Source of the DNA: JANPLG01 sp964609085
GTDB lineage: Bacteria; Armatimonadota; SYMT01
Assembly: GCA_964609085.1 (NCBI GenBank)
Contig: CAZSRZ010000001.1
Coordinates: 55,497-119,496 of the forward strand
Direction: 5' to 3'
DNA length: 64,000 nucleotides
Numbering within the stretch: the stretch's first letter is position 1; every line of letters begins with the position of its first letter. A program made the position numbers and the translations under genes. Positions 33,739 to 42,429 of the stretch are shown here, in pieces. The notes beneath the pieces are model-generated. The model saw only the letters and a list, made by a program, of their open reading frames with translations, did not search any database and was not told the DNA's origin.

Positions 33739-34788
33739 TCAGAGGTCCAGGGCAGACTGAGTGCCGGATCGCCGCGTGGTCAAGCCGAGATGGGCCAGCG
33801 CCCGTTCGGTGATTTTTCGACCCGTGGGTGTCCTCGCCAGGAACCCGGCCTGGAGGAGGTACGGCTCGACCGTCTCTTCCAGCGTTGACTTCTGCTCGTT
33901 AAGTGTCGCTGCAATCGCCTCGATACCTACCGGACCCCCGCCATAGACGGTGGCGATGATCGTCAGCAGCCGGCGATCCAGCAGATCGAGCCCGAGTGAA
34001 TCGACTCCCTCGAGTTCCAGGGCTCGATCAGCCCCTTCGCGGTCAACGGTGCCGTCACCTCGGACCAGGGCAAAGTCCCGCACCCGGCGGAGCAGCCGGT
34101 TGGCCACTCGCGGCGTACCGCGAGCGCGCCGGGCGATCTCCTCGGCCCCGTCCGCGGTGATCGGAACCTCAAGCAGCGCGGCGCTGCGGGTGACGATCCG
34201 GCACAACTCCGCGGGGGAGTAGTACTCCAGGTGGTAGTGCAGCCCGAATCGATCGACAAGTGGCTTGCTCATGAGACCAGACAGCGTGGTAGCGCCGACG
34301 AGCGTGAACTGCTTCAGAGTGAGCTGAAGCGTCCGTGCGTTCAACCCCTTGTCGACCACGAGGTCCACCTTGAAGTCCTCCATCGCCGGATAGAGTCGCT
34401 CTTCGACCTTCGGGTCGAGGCGGTGGATCTCGTCGATGAAGAAGACGTCGCCTTTCTTCAGGGAAGCCACGTGACTCATGAGGTCGGCAGCGATCTTGAG
34501 CGCGGGACCCGAAGAGAGCACGAGATTAGTCCCCATCTCGCGCTGGATCAGGTGCGCCAGTGTTGTCTTGCCGAGGCCAGGGGGCCCGGAGAGAAGGACG
34601 TGGTCCAATGGCTCGTCTCGCCGTCGAGCGGCCTCCATCGCGATCCGCAGCGACTCGATGACGCGGGTCTGGCCCACGTACTCGTCCATGGTCGTCGGCC
34701 TGAGACTGGCGACGAGTTTCTCATCCTCCGCGGATGCCTCGGGACTGGTGGACTGTCCGTCGGCACGGATCTTTCGCTCTCTTGCCAT
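33739..34788 (-). CDS. ruvB: Holliday junction branch migration ATPase RuvB
   Basis: 349 residues. The RuvB-specific LRPTTMDEYVGQ precedes Walker A GPPGLGKTT (68-76); Walker B is FFIDEIHRL; sensor and arginine-finger regions (GATTLSGLMSKPLVDRF) and the C-terminal winged helix (TPTGRKITERALAHLG) are in place. It forms the hexameric motor that, with RuvA, drives branch migration. The ATG at 34788 lies 17 bp after the ruvA stop; the open frame extends upstream into ruvA, but the homology starts here. It is the last gene of the ruvC-ruvA-ruvB operon. Confidence 0.96.
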   Translation of the reverse strand: MARERKIRADGQSTSPEASAEDEKLVASLRPTTMDEYVGQTRVIESLRIAMEAARRRDEPLDHVLLSGPPGLGKTTLAHLIQREMGTNLVLSSGPALKIAADLMSHVASLKKGDVFFIDEIHRLDPKVEERLYPAMEDFKVDLVVDKGLNARTLQLTLKQFTLVGATTLSGLMSKPLVDRFGLHYHLEYYSPAELCRIVTRSAALLEVPITADGAEEIARRARGTPRVANRLLRRVRDFALVRGDGTVDREGADRALELEGVDSLGLDLLDRRLLTIIATVYGGGPVGIEAIAATLNEQKSTLEETVEPYLLQAGFLARTPTGRKITERALAHLGLTTRRSGTQSALDL

Positions 34789-34804
34789 TAGCGACGGCCG
34801 TTCC

Positions 34805-35464
34805 CTACGAAGTCCCTCGGGTGATGGTCCATACCACGTCCAGCAGCCCTTCGGGGGAATCGACGTTCGGCTGCTGTTGCCGCGCCCGGGCAACCAGCGC
34901 ACCGGCTTCGGCGGCTTTGTAGCCCAGATCCTCCAGAGCCACCTGCACGGCGGCGGCGACGTGGTCGATCGGCAGCGAGGGGCGATCGGGCAGCGACTCC
35001 GCCGGGAGCATGGCGAAGAGCGCGACCTTGCTGCGCAGCCCGGCGATGAGCTGCTCCGCCTTGCCAGCTCCGATCCCGGGGAGTTTGCTGAGGCCGCGCA
35101 CGTCTCTAGTCATGATCAGCCCAGCATACTCCGACACGGCGATGACCATCGACTTTGCGGCAGCAGACGGCCCGAAACGGCTGACTCCGCACAGCAAGGC
35201 GAAAAAACGACGCTCGTGGGTATCGTTGAAACCGTAGAGCGTCGGTTCAGGATTGCGCTCCGAGGCGTGGAAGTGAATCGACAACGTGATGGGCTCGGGG
35301 TGATCGACCAACCGGGCGCGCAAGTCCTCGGGAGGGAGGGTCCGAGCGCGGAGGGACTTCAACGGGTAGGGCGGCACCAGGACCTCGTACCCCACTCCGC
35401 CGACATCCAGGGTGAGGCGGTCATCCTCTTCCTCAACCACCCGACCACGCAGTCGCGCGATCAT
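34805..35464 (-). CDS. ruvA: Holliday junction binding protein RuvA
   Basis: 219 residues. The N-terminal OB fold starts MIARLRGRVVEEEDDRLTLDVGGVGYEV. The tandem HhH part has GLSKLPGIGAGKAEQLIAGLR, and the C-terminal RuvB-binding domain ends ALEDLGYKAAEAGALVARA. It binds the four-way junction as a tetramer. It overlaps the ruvC stop by 4 nt and precedes ruvB. It is slightly longer than the E. coli protein (203) because of a loop at about residues 46-65. Confidence 0.96.
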   Translation of the reverse strand: MIARLRGRVVEEEDDRLTLDVGGVGYEVLVPPYPLKSLRARTLPPEDLRARLVDHPEPITLSIHFHASERNPEPTLYGFNDTHERRFFALLCGVSRFGPSAAAKSMVIAVSEYAGLIMTRDVRGLSKLPGIGAGKAEQLIAGLRSKVALFAMLPAESLPDRPSLPIDHVAAAVQVALEDLGYKAAEAGALVARARQQQPNVDSPEGLLDVVWTITRGTS

Positions 35465-36003
35465 GCCGATCTCCCCTTGGGTGCGGCCGACCGGGCGGCC
35501 GTGGCCACCTGTGCGATTCCACCCAGTAGCCGACGGCCGACGGTGGTCGCCACAGCGATGGCGTCGGCCACATCCGGCGGGCTTGGCGCCTCCGACAGTT
35601 TGAACATCTGCATCACCATCCGCTGGATTTGGGCCTTCGACGCCGTGCCCGAACCGGTCAGGGCGAGCTTGACGCTGGCCGGCGAGATGTCGATCACCGG
35701 CACACCCGACTCCGCACCCACAAGACAGATGACGCCGCGCACGTGCGCCATCTGCAAAGCACTGCGGGGATGATCGTACTTCGAGAACAGCGCTTCCAAA
35801 CCCATCGCTTCGGGCCGGAACTCCGCCATCACTTCACCCAACTCCCGATAGACCTCCAGCAGCCGATCAGGCAGCGCCATGCCGCGACGGGGTCGGATCA
35901 CGCCGGCCTCGAGGAGCACAGGCTCGATCGGGTTCTCCACGATCGCGTAGCCCGTCGCTCCCAATCCCGGGTCCACTCCCAGCACTCGCATCGGTCGGCT
36001 CAT
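35461..36003 (-). CDS. ruvC: Holliday junction resolvase RuvC
   Basis: 180 residues. The RNase H-like active site is complete: D11 in GVDPGLGATGYA, E70 in GLEALFSKYDHP and the Asp pair in PPDVADAIAVA (144/147). It cuts Holliday junctions symmetrically as a dimer. The start at 36003 is used; a second ATG four codons later is equally possible. The open frame reaches 36384 only because it reads through the tRNA, so the upstream part is not coding. It is the first gene of the ruv operon, with the tRNA-Glu terminator about 95 bp upstream. Confidence 0.95.
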   Translation of the reverse strand: MSRPMRVLGVDPGLGATGYAIVENPIEPVLLEAGVIRPRRGMALPDRLLEVYRELGEVMAEFRPEAMGLEALFSKYDHPRSALQMAHVRGVICLVGAESGVPVIDISPASVKLALTGSGTASKAQIQRMVMQMFKLSEAPSPPDVADAIAVATTVGRRLLGGIAQVATAARSAAPKGRSA

Positions 36004-36097
36004 TCCCACGGCTCGCAGGCCGCCCGGCGGCGACGGGAGAGTTCGCCGGCACTGCGTGGAGCAACCTGCATGGTCGCTGTGCCGGCCCCCCGCAAAC

Positions 36098-36128
36098 AAA
36101 AGACCCCTGCCCGAGACGGACAGGGGTC
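36098..36128 (-). terminator. Rho-independent terminator of tRNA-Glu
   Basis: On the minus strand GACCCCTG and CAGGGGTC form a perfect 8-bp stem with an 11-12 base loop, followed by TTTTG. It begins 5 bases past the tRNA 3' end, so it ends the tRNA transcript before ruvC. Confidence 0.88.
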
Positions 36129-36132
36129 GAAG

Positions 36133-36206
36133 TAGCCCGTAGGGGATTCGAACCCCTGATCTCCTGGCTGAGAACCAGGCATCCTGGACCTCTAGACGAA
36201 CGGGCC
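36133..36206 (-). tRNA. tRNA-Glu (anticodon CUC)
   Basis: A full cloverleaf on the minus strand. The acceptor arms are GGCCCGT and ACGGGCT, with a G-U first pair and discriminator A. The D-arm is GTCTAGAGGTCCAGGAT. The anticodon stem CCTGG/CCAGG has loop TTCTCAG, giving anticodon CUC (Glu, codon GAG). The T-arm is AGGGGTTCGAATCCCCT. No CCA is encoded. It matches the usual bacterial tRNA-Glu pattern in the D-arm and T-arm. Confidence 0.96.
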
Positions 36207-36232
36207 GAGCAGGCGGCGGTTCCGCGGGAAGG

Positions 36233-36261
36233 ATGTTAGCACGCAGGCATGCGGAGTGCAA
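36233..36261 (-). promoter_or_regulatory. sigma-70-type promoter of tRNA-Glu
   Basis: On the minus strand TTGCAC (36256-36261) and TAACAT (36233-36238) are separated by exactly 17 bp. The expected start is near 36226, about 20 bp ahead of the tRNA 5' end. With the terminator this makes a complete single-tRNA unit. Confidence 0.7.
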
Positions 36262-36587
36262 TGGGGTTTCAACCGGACCCCCGACCGTCGAGTTCCCCGC
36301 GCGGGAAGGCCCTGCTCTGGCGTCGCTCCGTTCCGACATGTGGGCGATTCCCGACCTGTCGCCGGGCAGCCGAGGGCGATACACGTCCCGGTACCCGAAG
36401 CTGGGAACACCAGGTCATGGCGGCTCCGGGCACGACTTCCCAACTCCTCCAGCAGCGCACCCGTCCCAGTTGAGCCGGATGGTGATTCAACAACTCGGTT
36501 TGGATAGAGGGAAACTGCCGAACCGCTTTGAATTGGGTAGATTATCCCCGTCAACAGCGGACGGGCTCGGGTGAGGGAACGACTGAC
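36262..36587. other. intergenic region upstream of rel, nothing firm
   Basis: About 325 bases. It must contain the rel promoter; an AT-rich TAGATTAT at 36538-36545 is the only -10-like box, but I see no matching -35. No conserved RNA element was recognised. Confidence 0.4.
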
Positions 36588-38882
36588 TTGGAAGCGACCG
36601 GCGGGACGGCAGGCCTGGAGTCATTGCTGACTCGGGTACGCGAATACAACCCCGACGCCGACGTCGAGGTAATCCGCCGAGCCTACGTTCGCGCGGAGAG
36701 GGCGCACGCGGGCCAGCTTCGCGACAGCGGTGCGCCGTACATCGAGCATCCGCTGGAAGTCGCTCACATCCTGGCCGAGTTGCAGACCGATGCGCCGACA
36801 ATCGCAGCCGGCCTCCTGCACGACGTCGTGGAGGATACTTCGGTCGACCTGCAGACCATCAGGGACGAGTTCGGCGAAGAGGTGGCCAAGCTTGTGGACG
36901 GCGTCACCAAGCTCTCGTTGACGGAGCTCAGTCAGCGCTCCCTGGAAGAGGCGCAGGGTGACCAGCCGCTGCCGTCGGCCAAGGCCCAGGAGCGCGCGGC
37001 CAACATGCGCAAGATCTTCCTGGCGATGGCGCGGGACGTCCGCGTGATGATTGTGAAACTGGCCGACCGGCTCCACAACATGCGCACGTTGGGGAACGTC
37101 AGCCCGGAGCGCCAAAAGCGGACAGCCAACGAGACCCTGCAGATCTTTGCGCCCCTCGCCCATCGTCTGGGGATCTGGCATCTGAAGTGGCAGCTCGAGG
37201 ATCTCGGCTTTCGTTTCGCCTTCCCGGAGGAGTACGCCGAACTCTCCGAAGCGCTGAACCGCACCCGGCAGGAGCAAGAAGCAGACGTCGAGCGTGTGCG
37301 ATCCATCCTGCGCCAAAAACTCCAGGAACAGTCGATTGAGGCAGAGATTCAGGGGCGCGCCAAGCACCTCTGGAGTATTCGCAACAAGCTAAACTCACAG
37401 AAGTTGACGCTGGACGAGCTGTACGACCTCGTCGCGGTGCGCGTGATCACCAACACGCCCTCAGACTGCTACCACGTGCTCGGGCTGGTGCACGAAATCT
37501 GGCTGCCGATCCCGGGCCTCTTCTCCGACCACATCGCCCGGCCGAAGCCGAATATGTACCAGTCGCTGCACACCAAGGTGATCGGACCTGCCGGGGAGCC
37601 AATCGAAATCCAGATTCGCACCTGGGAGATGCACCGCACGGCCGACTTCGGCATTGCCGCGCACTGGAGCTACAAGGAGGGCGGGCGAACGGATCGGCGC
37701 TTCGAGGAGAAGCTCTCCTGGCTCCGCAACCAATTGCTGGACTGGCAATCCGACAACACCTCGGACCAGGACTTTATGAAGTCGGTGGTGGAGGACCTCT
37801 TCACCGACCAGGTTTTCGTCTTCACTCCCCGCGGCGACGTCATCGATCTGCCGGTCAACTCCGGACCCATCGATTTCGCCTTCCGCATCCACAGTGAGAT
37901 GGGGCTCCGCTGCACGGGAGCCCGCGTCAATGGCCGGATGGTGCCGCTCGACTACGAATTCAAGAACGGGGATATCGTTGAAATCCTCACCAAGCCCAGC
38001 GCTCAGCCCAGCTTCGACTGGCTGAAGCTGGCCCAGACGAGCCACGCCAAGAGCCGGATCCGGGCCTGGTTCCGAAAGCAGCGCCACGCAGAGAACGCTG
38101 AACGGGGCAGGGAACTCTTGGAGAAAGAAGCAGTTCGGGCCGGACTGGAACCGCACGAGGTCTTAAAGGGGGAACGCCTGCTGGCCATCGCCCAGTCGAT
38201 GAACTACACGCACGAAGAGGACCTTCTGGCGGGGATCGGCAACGGCTTCGTCGCGCCGGCCAACGTCATCCATCGGATGCGCTCACACGAGCCGGCGCGT
38301 CCCGAGATCGTGCTCAGCCGCCCGATCGTGGAGCAGAAGCTCCAGGTAAAAGCCGGCGGGATGGACGGGCTGTACTTCCAGCGAGCCTCGTGCTGCAATC
38401 CGGTACCCGGCGAGCCAGTGGTCGGCTACACGACTCGCGGACAAGGGATAAAGATCCATCGAGAGGTGTGCGGCAACGTGCAGTACGCCCTACTGCATGA
38501 GCCCGACCGCATCCAGCACGTCAACTGGAGCACCCAGGATGGGGAGAGGCTGCCCACTCAGCTCCGCATCGATACGATGGATCGCGTCGGGGTCATGGCG
38601 GACGTCTCAACGGCGTTTCGAGAGCGCAACATCAACATCGAGCAGGCCAACATCCGCACCCGTCCGGACAAGAGCGCCGTGTGGGAGATCGTTGTTGACG
38701 TGCTCAACGTCGACGAACTGGAGCAGGTGATCCGGGTCGTTCGTGCGATCCCGGACGTGATCGACGTGATCCGTCCGACCCCGGGAGCGCCAGTCGAGGG
38801 GTCCGTCACCGGCCCGGCGCGCGCTGAACGGGCACCCGGATCCGTTCGACGCGTCACGCGGCAGAAGGCCCCACATGCCTGA
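36588..38882 (+). CDS. rel: bifunctional-type (p)ppGpp synthetase/hydrolase (Rel/SpoT)
   Basis: 764 residues from the TTG at 36588, which has GAGGGA 9 nt upstream; a longer frame begins at TTG 36528. The HD hydrolase domain is complete: HAGQLRDSGAPYIEHP, then HD78-79 and ED82-83 in GLLHDVVEDT, and RLHNMRTL. The synthetase domain has RAKHLWSIRNKLN, LYDLVAVRVITN and KPNMYQSLHT. TGS, the Cys-containing ZFD/RIS region (ASCCNPVPGEPVVGY) and ACT follow. The short motif before the KPNxYQS loop, RXKD in bifunctional and EXDD in synthetase-only enzymes, reads LFSD here (311-314). It should make and break the stringent-response alarmone. Confidence 0.93.
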   Translation: MEATGGTAGLESLLTRVREYNPDADVEVIRRAYVRAERAHAGQLRDSGAPYIEHPLEVAHILAELQTDAPTIAAGLLHDVVEDTSVDLQTIRDEFGEEVAKLVDGVTKLSLTELSQRSLEEAQGDQPLPSAKAQERAANMRKIFLAMARDVRVMIVKLADRLHNMRTLGNVSPERQKRTANETLQIFAPLAHRLGIWHLKWQLEDLGFRFAFPEEYAELSEALNRTRQEQEADVERVRSILRQKLQEQSIEAEIQGRAKHLWSIRNKLNSQKLTLDELYDLVAVRVITNTPSDCYHVLGLVHEIWLPIPGLFSDHIARPKPNMYQSLHTKVIGPAGEPIEIQIRTWEMHRTADFGIAAHWSYKEGGRTDRRFEEKLSWLRNQLLDWQSDNTSDQDFMKSVVEDLFTDQVFVFTPRGDVIDLPVNSGPIDFAFRIHSEMGLRCTGARVNGRMVPLDYEFKNGDIVEILTKPSAQPSFDWLKLAQTSHAKSRIRAWFRKQRHAENAERGRELLEKEAVRAGLEPHEVLKGERLLAIAQSMNYTHEEDLLAGIGNGFVAPANVIHRMRSHEPARPEIVLSRPIVEQKLQVKAGGMDGLYFQRASCCNPVPGEPVVGYTTRGQGIKIHREVCGNVQYALLHEPDRIQHVNWSTQDGERLPTQLRIDTMDRVGVMADVSTAFRERNINIEQANIRTRPDKSAVWEIVVDVLNVDELEQVIRVVRAIPDVIDVIRPTPGAPVEGSVTGPARAERAPGSVRRVTRQKAPHA

Positions 38883-38900
38883 TTGGAGTATGCTACGTCT

Positions 38901-39095
38901 ATGACCCCCATCATCATCGGTGCCATCGTCCTGCTGCACCTGCTGGCGATCGTGGACCTCTACACCTCCAGGCTGAACCGGCCGACCCGCATCCTCTGGA
39001 CGGTGCTGTTGATCGGGATCCCCGGGGTGGGGTTCATGGCCTGGATGATCACGCGTCACACCGCCCACCAGGCCGAAGCCGTCCCGGCTGAATAG
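38901..39095 (+). CDS. small PLDc_N-domain membrane protein
   Basis: 64 residues with two membrane helices (PIIIGAIVLLHLLAIVDLY and ILWTVLLIGIPGVGFMAWMI). This is the phospholipase D-nuclease N-terminal (PLDc_N) unit, which occurs alone as a small membrane protein in many bacteria. The linker YTSRLNRPTRILW and the P-G-xG centre fit that family. The function is unknown. It starts 18 bp after the rel stop, so it is probably in the same transcript. Confidence 0.75.
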   Translation: MTPIIIGAIVLLHLLAIVDLYTSRLNRPTRILWTVLLIGIPGVGFMAWMITRHTAHQAEAVPAE

Positions 39096-39107
39096 CGCTG
39101 CGCCCGA

Positions 39108-39129
39108 TCAGGTTTCGATCAGGTTTCGA
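39108..39129. repeat. short tandem duplication at the DUF1854 3' end
   Basis: Two direct copies of an 11-base unit (GATCAGGTTTC) lie back to back over the stop codon of the DUF1854 gene, between convergent genes. This is probably a slippage product with no evident function. Confidence 0.45.
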
Positions 39130-39640
39130 TCTCCAGCCAGTAGCGGCTCCGTTCGTCCAACTCTGACGCAGGCGGAATCTCGTACTTCGCCTCGTGGATG
39201 TCTGTCAGGATGGTCCGCCCGCCCGGCATCGGCCGGATGTGCTGCCGATCCCGGATGTGGACCGTCCGTGGGCCGCGGTCTGTCTCGACCCTCCAGGTCA
39301 GGATCCCGTTCTTGTTCTCCACATCGTGGATCTTCTCCACCATCGCCTTGAGGTAGTAGAGGTCCAGTTCCTTCTCGATCACCTGACGGCTCCGGTTGTC
39401 CAGTTCGTCCAGGTCGCGGATGATGGCGATCTCTTCGCCCTCCTCGTCCTGGACGCTCAAGAAGCGCGTGGCCTGGGTCAGCGGCCGGCATCGGAACACC
39501 CGCACCGGCCCGTGCCGTTCCTCAATGCCGATCTCTAGATGGATGCGGCCGTAGGCGTCGGCCGAGAAGCGGGTTTTTTTGGGGTCCAGCAGCCGCAATT
39601 GAGTGCTGGCGCTGCCTGGAGACGCGGCGTTCAGCGACAT
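39119..39640 (-). CDS. DUF1854 family protein (ABC transporter partner)
   Basis: 173 residues. The DUF1854 pattern is clear: VFRCRPLTQATRFLSVQDEEGEEIAIIRDLDELD, VIEKELDLYYLKAMVEKIHDVENKNGILTWRVETDRGPRTVHIRDRQHIRPM. NCBI family naming links DUF1854 proteins and their ABC transporter to cyanophycin metabolism in other bacteria; no cyanophycin synthetase gene is in this window. GGGAGG lies 5 nt before the ATG at 39640. It starts directly at the stop of the ABC transporter gene, so the two form one operon. Confidence 0.85.
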   Translation of the reverse strand: MSLNAASPGSASTQLRLLDPKKTRFSADAYGRIHLEIGIEERHGPVRVFRCRPLTQATRFLSVQDEEGEEIAIIRDLDELDNRSRQVIEKELDLYYLKAMVEKIHDVENKNGILTWRVETDRGPRTVHIRDRQHIRPMPGGRTILTDIHEAKYEIPPASELDERSRYWLEIET

Positions 39641-39641
39641 A

Positions 39642-41978
39642 TCAGCCTCCCACCCCCACCATTTCAGCGAGCTGCCGATGGATATCGACGAGGCGTCGGT
39701 AGGTTCCGCCCTCCTGGGAGAGAAGATCCGCGTGCGTGCCCGCCTCCACGAGTTTCCCTTTCTCCAGCACCAGCAGCCGGTTTGCATGCTGCAGCGTGCT
39801 CAACCGGTGGGCGATCGCGAAGGTGGTGCGACCGGTGACGAGCCGGTCGATCGCTTCCTGGATCAGAGCTTCGGTTTCCGTGTCAACGCTCGACGTCGCC
39901 TCGTCCAGGATCAGGATCCTCGGGTTCTTCAGGATAGCCCGGGCAATGGAGATGCGTTGACGTTCCCCCCCAGAGAGGCGGGTGCCGCGCTCACCCACCA
40001 TGGTGTCGTAGGCGTCTGGGAATCTGAGGATGAAGTCATGCGCGTTGGCGGCCTTCGCGGCCTCCAACACCTGCTCGAAGGAGGCCTCCGGATGCCCGTA
40101 GGCGATGTTGTCCGCAATAGTGCCGTGGAAGAGGAACGGCTCCTGCAGGACGATGCCGATGTGGCTGCGTAGAGAGCCGAGCCGGACTTCTCGGACATCG
40201 TGCCCGTCGATGCGCACCGCTCCCCCTGTGACGTCGTAGAAGCGGCAAATCAGGTTGATGGTGGTGCTCTTCCCGGCACCCGAGGGTCCGACGAGCCCGA
40301 TCATCTCTCCGGGCTCGATCGTGAAGGTGACATTCTTCAGCACGGGGCGCCGTTCGTCGTAGCCGAAAGAGACGTTGTCGAACTCAACCTTGCCCGCCAC
40401 ATCCTTGAGATCGAGCGCGTCCGGCGCGTCCGGCATGTCCGGAGTGGCGTCGAGCACTTCGAACACGCGCTGCGCGGAGGTCGCCGCCTGCTGGATGAGC
40501 TGGCTCATGTTCGTCAGCTCCTGCAGCGGGGAGTAGAACTGGGCCGCCAGGGCGATGAACATCACCAGCACACCCACGGTCACGCCGTCCTTGGCGTCGC
40601 CGGTGGGGTTTTGCAGCACGAGATAGCCGCCGTATCCCCAGATGGCCAGGGTGGAGAGCGACATGACGAACTGGGTGTTGCGGCTGAATCCCGAGAAAGC
40701 CCGGGCCGCGTCCACACGGGCGTTCATGTAGTCGGCGCTCTGCCGCTCGAAGCGTTCAAACTCGCGGTCTTCCTGCACGAACGCCTTCACCACGCGCACG
40801 CCGGGGAGCACGTTGGAGAGCAGGGAGAACATTCGGGATCGGCGACGCCAGGCCCAATGCCAGATCTTGTGAGTGGTGCGCATGAACCGCGCGCTCATCA
40901 GGCAGACGATGGGCGCGGGCAACAGCGCCAGGAACGCCAACAGCGGATGGGCGCTGAACATCATCACCGCGATGACGATGAGCGTCACCACATTGAGGGC
41001 CGTCCGCTGCACCGTGTCCGTCATGAAGGCCTGGAGGGTGGACGTATCGCCCGTCACCCGATCCATCAGCCATCCGGTTTCCTTCTGGTCGTAGTAGTTG
41101 ACGCCCAGCTTCTGCAGATGGCGGTACATGTCGATGCGTAGATCGTTGGTGACTTTTTCCCCAAGCCAGGTCATCCAATACTGTTGGACCGCGGTTACAA
41201 CGGAGGCCGTGATCCGCACGACCGCCAGCAGGACGATGATCCATAGGAGCATGTTGAGATGACCGGCCATCCCGAGCTGCGGCTGATACGCAGGCTTGAG
41301 AGCCTGGTCCACGAGTTCCTGCTGGAGCTTCGCGGGATAGATGGCGCAAAAGCGTAGATAGGCAAGAAGCAGGAAAGTGAACAAGATGGGTCGGGCGTAA
41401 ATCCGGGCCCGCTGCATCAGGCGCCCGATCAGCTCTCGCTTGTCGAGGCAGTCCGGGCAGACGGACATCCACCGCGGCATGGGGTTGGAGCACTTCGGGC
41501 ATGGGATGGTGCGCTTGCGCCGATCCCGCTCGAAGGCCTCGCCCCCACCGTCCTCTTCCTCGTGGCCGTGCGACTCCGGGAGCCGCTCGATCAGGGCATC
41601 CCGTAACGCATCCATAGCGTCCGAGCGGGCGTCGGTGTAGCGGACCAGAAGCACGGCACCCTCGGCCGTGTGCGCCTCCATCGTGCTGCTGCCGAGTCCC
41701 TCCCTGCGCTTGATGGTGATCACCATCTGGAGCGGCAAGTCGATGCTGAGCCGCGGCTTCTCGGCAGCCTCGATCACCAGGATACGAAGGGCGGTGACCA
41801 CCAACCAGGCTTCCCCAAACCGGTCGGGAAGCAACATGTCGGCGCGGGCTGAGAGCTCGACAGCCTCGGAAGGGTGGTGCTCCTGGATGAGGCTCTGCAG
41901 CGATTGGGGGAGTTGGTCTCTCAACACCCCACCTGTGCCGGTGGATGCCGGGAGGCTCACACCCTGCGTCTGCGCCAT
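39642..41978 (-). CDS. zinc-ribbon ABC transporter, fused permease and ATPase (cyanophycin-metabolism-associated type)
   Basis: 778 residues. The first 135 residues look like a PH-like beta domain (WLVVTALRILVIEAAEKPRLSIDLPLQ). A four-cysteine zinc ribbon follows (C160, C163, C174, C177 in CPKC...CPDC). A six-helix exporter domain spans about 195-520, and an ABC ATPase about 545-770 has GPSGAGKST, signature LSGGERQR and LILDEATS. The layout is that of type IV half-exporters such as MsbA, plus the unusual cytosolic front. It should act as a homodimer in the inner membrane. Its DUF1854 partner gene follows without a gap. The substrate is not known. Confidence 0.87.
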   Translation of the reverse strand: MAQTQGVSLPASTGTGGVLRDQLPQSLQSLIQEHHPSEAVELSARADMLLPDRFGEAWLVVTALRILVIEAAEKPRLSIDLPLQMVITIKRREGLGSSTMEAHTAEGAVLLVRYTDARSDAMDALRDALIERLPESHGHEEEDGGGEAFERDRRKRTIPCPKCSNPMPRWMSVCPDCLDKRELIGRLMQRARIYARPILFTFLLLAYLRFCAIYPAKLQQELVDQALKPAYQPQLGMAGHLNMLLWIIVLLAVVRITASVVTAVQQYWMTWLGEKVTNDLRIDMYRHLQKLGVNYYDQKETGWLMDRVTGDTSTLQAFMTDTVQRTALNVVTLIVIAVMMFSAHPLLAFLALLPAPIVCLMSARFMRTTHKIWHWAWRRRSRMFSLLSNVLPGVRVVKAFVQEDREFERFERQSADYMNARVDAARAFSGFSRNTQFVMSLSTLAIWGYGGYLVLQNPTGDAKDGVTVGVLVMFIALAAQFYSPLQELTNMSQLIQQAATSAQRVFEVLDATPDMPDAPDALDLKDVAGKVEFDNVSFGYDERRPVLKNVTFTIEPGEMIGLVGPSGAGKSTTINLICRFYDVTGGAVRIDGHDVREVRLGSLRSHIGIVLQEPFLFHGTIADNIAYGHPEASFEQVLEAAKAANAHDFILRFPDAYDTMVGERGTRLSGGERQRISIARAILKNPRILILDEATSSVDTETEALIQEAIDRLVTGRTTFAIAHRLSTLQHANRLLVLEKGKLVEAGTHADLLSQEGGTYRRLVDIHRQLAEMVGVGG

Positions 41979-42231
41979 ACCACGTTCCCCGCGGCCTCCC
42001 TGTCCTCCGGCCGCCGGCGGACGGCGGCACCGCGGTTGGTGGAGGCTGGGTCGTTTCCGACCCGGTGCATCCCGAAACCTGCTCCCGGGATAGCTCTATT
42101 GTCGGGCAGGCGGGGGGTGAGGCGATCGTGGATGGGCGAGGAAGACGGCGAAAATGCTTCGACAGCAGTCGGCCTCCACGGTATTCACGCCCAGCTTTCC
42201 GCGGGTGAAACGGCGAGAGCGGAATCGGCAA

Positions 42232-42429
42232 TCACTCGTGATCGTCGCCCTCAGCCCGACGGAGCATCTCGAAAGGGCGGATCTCCCCCTCCAGGATTCG
42301 ACCGACGTACCAGCCCGCAAGGCCACCGACCACCACGAACACCGCCCTGTAGAATCCGTAGTGCACGATGAGCCAGGCCAGAACGAGACCGGCGACAGCG
42401 CAGATCAACTTGGTCCGCCCTGGGTTCAC
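42232..42429 (-). CDS. DUF2273 small membrane protein
   Basis: 65 residues with two hydrophobic helices (KLICAVAGLVLAWLIVHYG and AVFVVVGGLAGWYVGRILEG). The GxxxG-type pattern and the place after amaP/asp23 match DUF2273, a membrane partner in the Asp23 cassette. The role is probably to help anchor Asp23 at the membrane. Its start overlaps the amaP stop by 4 nt. Confidence 0.82.
   Translation of the reverse strand: MNPGRTKLICAVAGLVLAWLIVHYGFYRAVFVVVGGLAGWYVGRILEGEIRPFEMLRRAEGDDHE

Noticed and set aside
36515..36545. Possible rel promoter around TAGATTAT
   Set aside because: No -35-like hexamer at 16-18 bp; kept only as a note in the intergenic entry.
40756..42231. 491-residue minus-strand open frame
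   Set aside because: Another frame of the zinc-ribbon ABC transporter gene; Arg/Pro/Gly-rich without motifs.
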